The notes under the pieces are model-generated. The model saw nothing but the letters and a program-made list of their open reading frames with translations, did not search any database and was not told where the DNA came from. A stretch of DNA of 64,000 bases from Stenopsyche tienmushanensis (taxonomy: Eukaryota > Arthropoda > Insecta > Trichoptera > Stenopsychidae): the NCBI GenBank assembly GCA_008973525.1, contig WACJ01000322.1:248001-312000 (forward strand), written 5' to 3'. Position 1 is the stretch's first letter, and each line of letters opens with the position of its first letter. The translations under genes were made by a program, and so were the position numbers. Shown piece by piece: positions 62,840 through 64,000 of this stretch.

Positions 62840-63520
62840 CAAATTGGTTAAAACGGCTTGACAGCTCGTTAAAAAGCTAAAACGACCGGTTTAATTGGTG
62901 TTATTACGGAGGTAATCGAATCAAAAGGATTATCACACTTAAATGGGTGTGTCCTGTGTACTCAGGAGAGGTCCACAGGTAGCCGGAGCCACTATCCTCC
63001 GATCTAAACTCGTATATTATTACCTTTTTATTGTTGTTATTACTGGCTCCTTTTGTTCGCTGCTGCACCCGAAGGTGTTCCTCGGATGTATCACGGATGC
63101 GTCTCGTTATTTATGAGGTGTTTCTCGTAATTGATCCTAACGATTTCGACACGACCAACTACAACTCGTCTTCGACTACCATTCTAATCCTTCTTTTTGA
63201 CGGTTGGCGTTGTCTCGAATTAGTCCATTTAAGAAAGTGCGCGTTTATAACCATCTACGGTATTGAAACGTATTCCAGCGCGCGGTCCATTTGGCATCTG
63301 ATTTGAATATTTTCGGACGTTACCATTGTTTTTTTCTGTATCTAAATTGTTTAATCTCATACGTGAAAACTGCTCTCACCTGTGTGATGATGATGTGTTT
63401 GGATACGTATTCAACGGGTACTTACAAGAGCACGATCTGTTAATGACGCAGCCGTCGCCAGCGGGTGGTCTGCGGGCCGACCGGGGACCTCAGCAGGGAT
63501 GGCAAAATTAGTGTGATTTA
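62840..63520. other. GC-richer island just downstream of RP2
   Basis: It starts within 40 bases of the RP2 candidate exon. No repeat match; the frame at 63031-63306 (91 codons) has no recognisable domain. RP1 has a similar setting. Confidence 0.3.
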
Positions 63521-64000
63521 ATTTAATTAGAAACGTATCGATAGCCCGCTTTTTTCTCTCGTATAAAACAATTTTTCTGTCAATATTAGCAATCCAGACT
63601 TTTCCGTCCCTATCAATGATTATTATTATATTTAAGTGATAAAAACCGGTTACACGTGAATTAATTTGCAAAAATGTTTATACTATACTATCCTTTTTAA
63701 ATCATGCTTAAAATATTAACACAAAGTATCAAATATTAATTTTTCTTTATGTAGGATATTTACAACAATTTGCTGCATTTTCTAAGAACCATTGATGTGG
63801 TTCAGCTTATTTTACCATAGGATTTATTTTGAAAACATAATTTAACTGCATTGTATTTGGACAATGTAAATGGATCTACACGTAATATTAATAAGTAAAA
63901 ATTCTAAAATGTTTTGCTTATGGTTCATATTTGAATTCCAAAAAAAAGTCCATACCAACCATATTACATAGCTTAGAGCAGCCTTCAATCTTAAAGATAC

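Larger units (their letters stand above)
34940..64000 (+). other. Intron downstream of the ARID exon (3' end outside the window)
   Basis: The next ARID3 coding exon should encode the conserved middle of the ARID domain, and no frame in this 29 kb does. The stretch is therefore read as a single intron longer than 29 kb. It holds the recursive splice candidate at 62762, the mariner at 50894, the pogo/Tigger relic and numerous MITEs. Confidence 0.65.

Noticed and set aside
63375..63400. Minus-strand CACACAG|GTGAGA
   Set aside because: Wrong strand for the ARID gene and the upstream sequence is not pyrimidine-rich.
1..64000. CRISPR arrays, bacterial operons, rRNA and tRNA genes
   Set aside because: None seen; the splice signals, MITEs and mariner elements fit an animal nuclear genome.

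Overview
This window is eukaryotic, animal, and most likely insect nuclear DNA. It is AT-rich, has no long open frames, carries spliceosomal splice signals, and is dense in decayed mariner, pogo/Tigger-like, piggyBac-type and hAT-like DNA elements. The order of insect cannot be fixed from the sequence. No bacterial, organellar, rRNA, tRNA or CRISPR features were seen.

The only host coding sequence I can support is one 73-base exon at 34867-34939 on the + strand. It encodes the start of an ARID DNA-binding domain of the ARID3 / Dead ringer (Retained) family. It has a pyrimidine tract and CAG acceptor before it and a GTAAGC donor after it. The next ARID3 exon, which would carry the rest of the domain, is not in the following 29 kb, and no earlier exon is visible in the preceding 34.8 kb. 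The window is therefore read as two very large introns around a tiny exon.

The most interesting signals are two sites where a strong 3' splice site abuts a strong 5' splice site (CAG|GTATGT), on the gene's strand, one in each giant intron. They lie at 3879/3880 (31.0 kb before the exon) and 62761/62762 (27.8 kb after it). This is the arrangement of a recursive-splicing ratchet point (zero-length exon). Each is followed 34 or 41 bases later by a second donor (GTAAGC, GTAAGA), which would define a short recursive-splicing exon. Neither length is a multiple of three. The proposal is that the two introns of this retn-like gene are removed in steps through these points.

The rest is repeat-rich intron. 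Identified elements are: a 1.03-kb mariner with both terminal repeats and TA duplications but a dead transposase (50894-51928); an internally deleted mariner transposase (about 5053-5300, minus); a pogo/Tigger-type transposase relic (about 45970-46738, minus) and a small pogo-like terminal-repeat element (41022-41344); several TTAA-flanked piggyBac-type MITE families (A, B, C); a short palindromic MITE family (M); a 450-620 bp MITE family with TTGGGTCTGTTTTTATGCG ends (K); hAT-like repeats (H); a 650-850 bp dispersed direct repeat (D); and an old GGTTCGGTTC-type repeat (E). Between these lie GC-richer, apparently single-copy islands, one around the first ratchet candidate and one just upstream of the exon. 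They are candidates for conserved regulatory DNA, which only cross-species comparison could confirm. Family letters are labels used here only.
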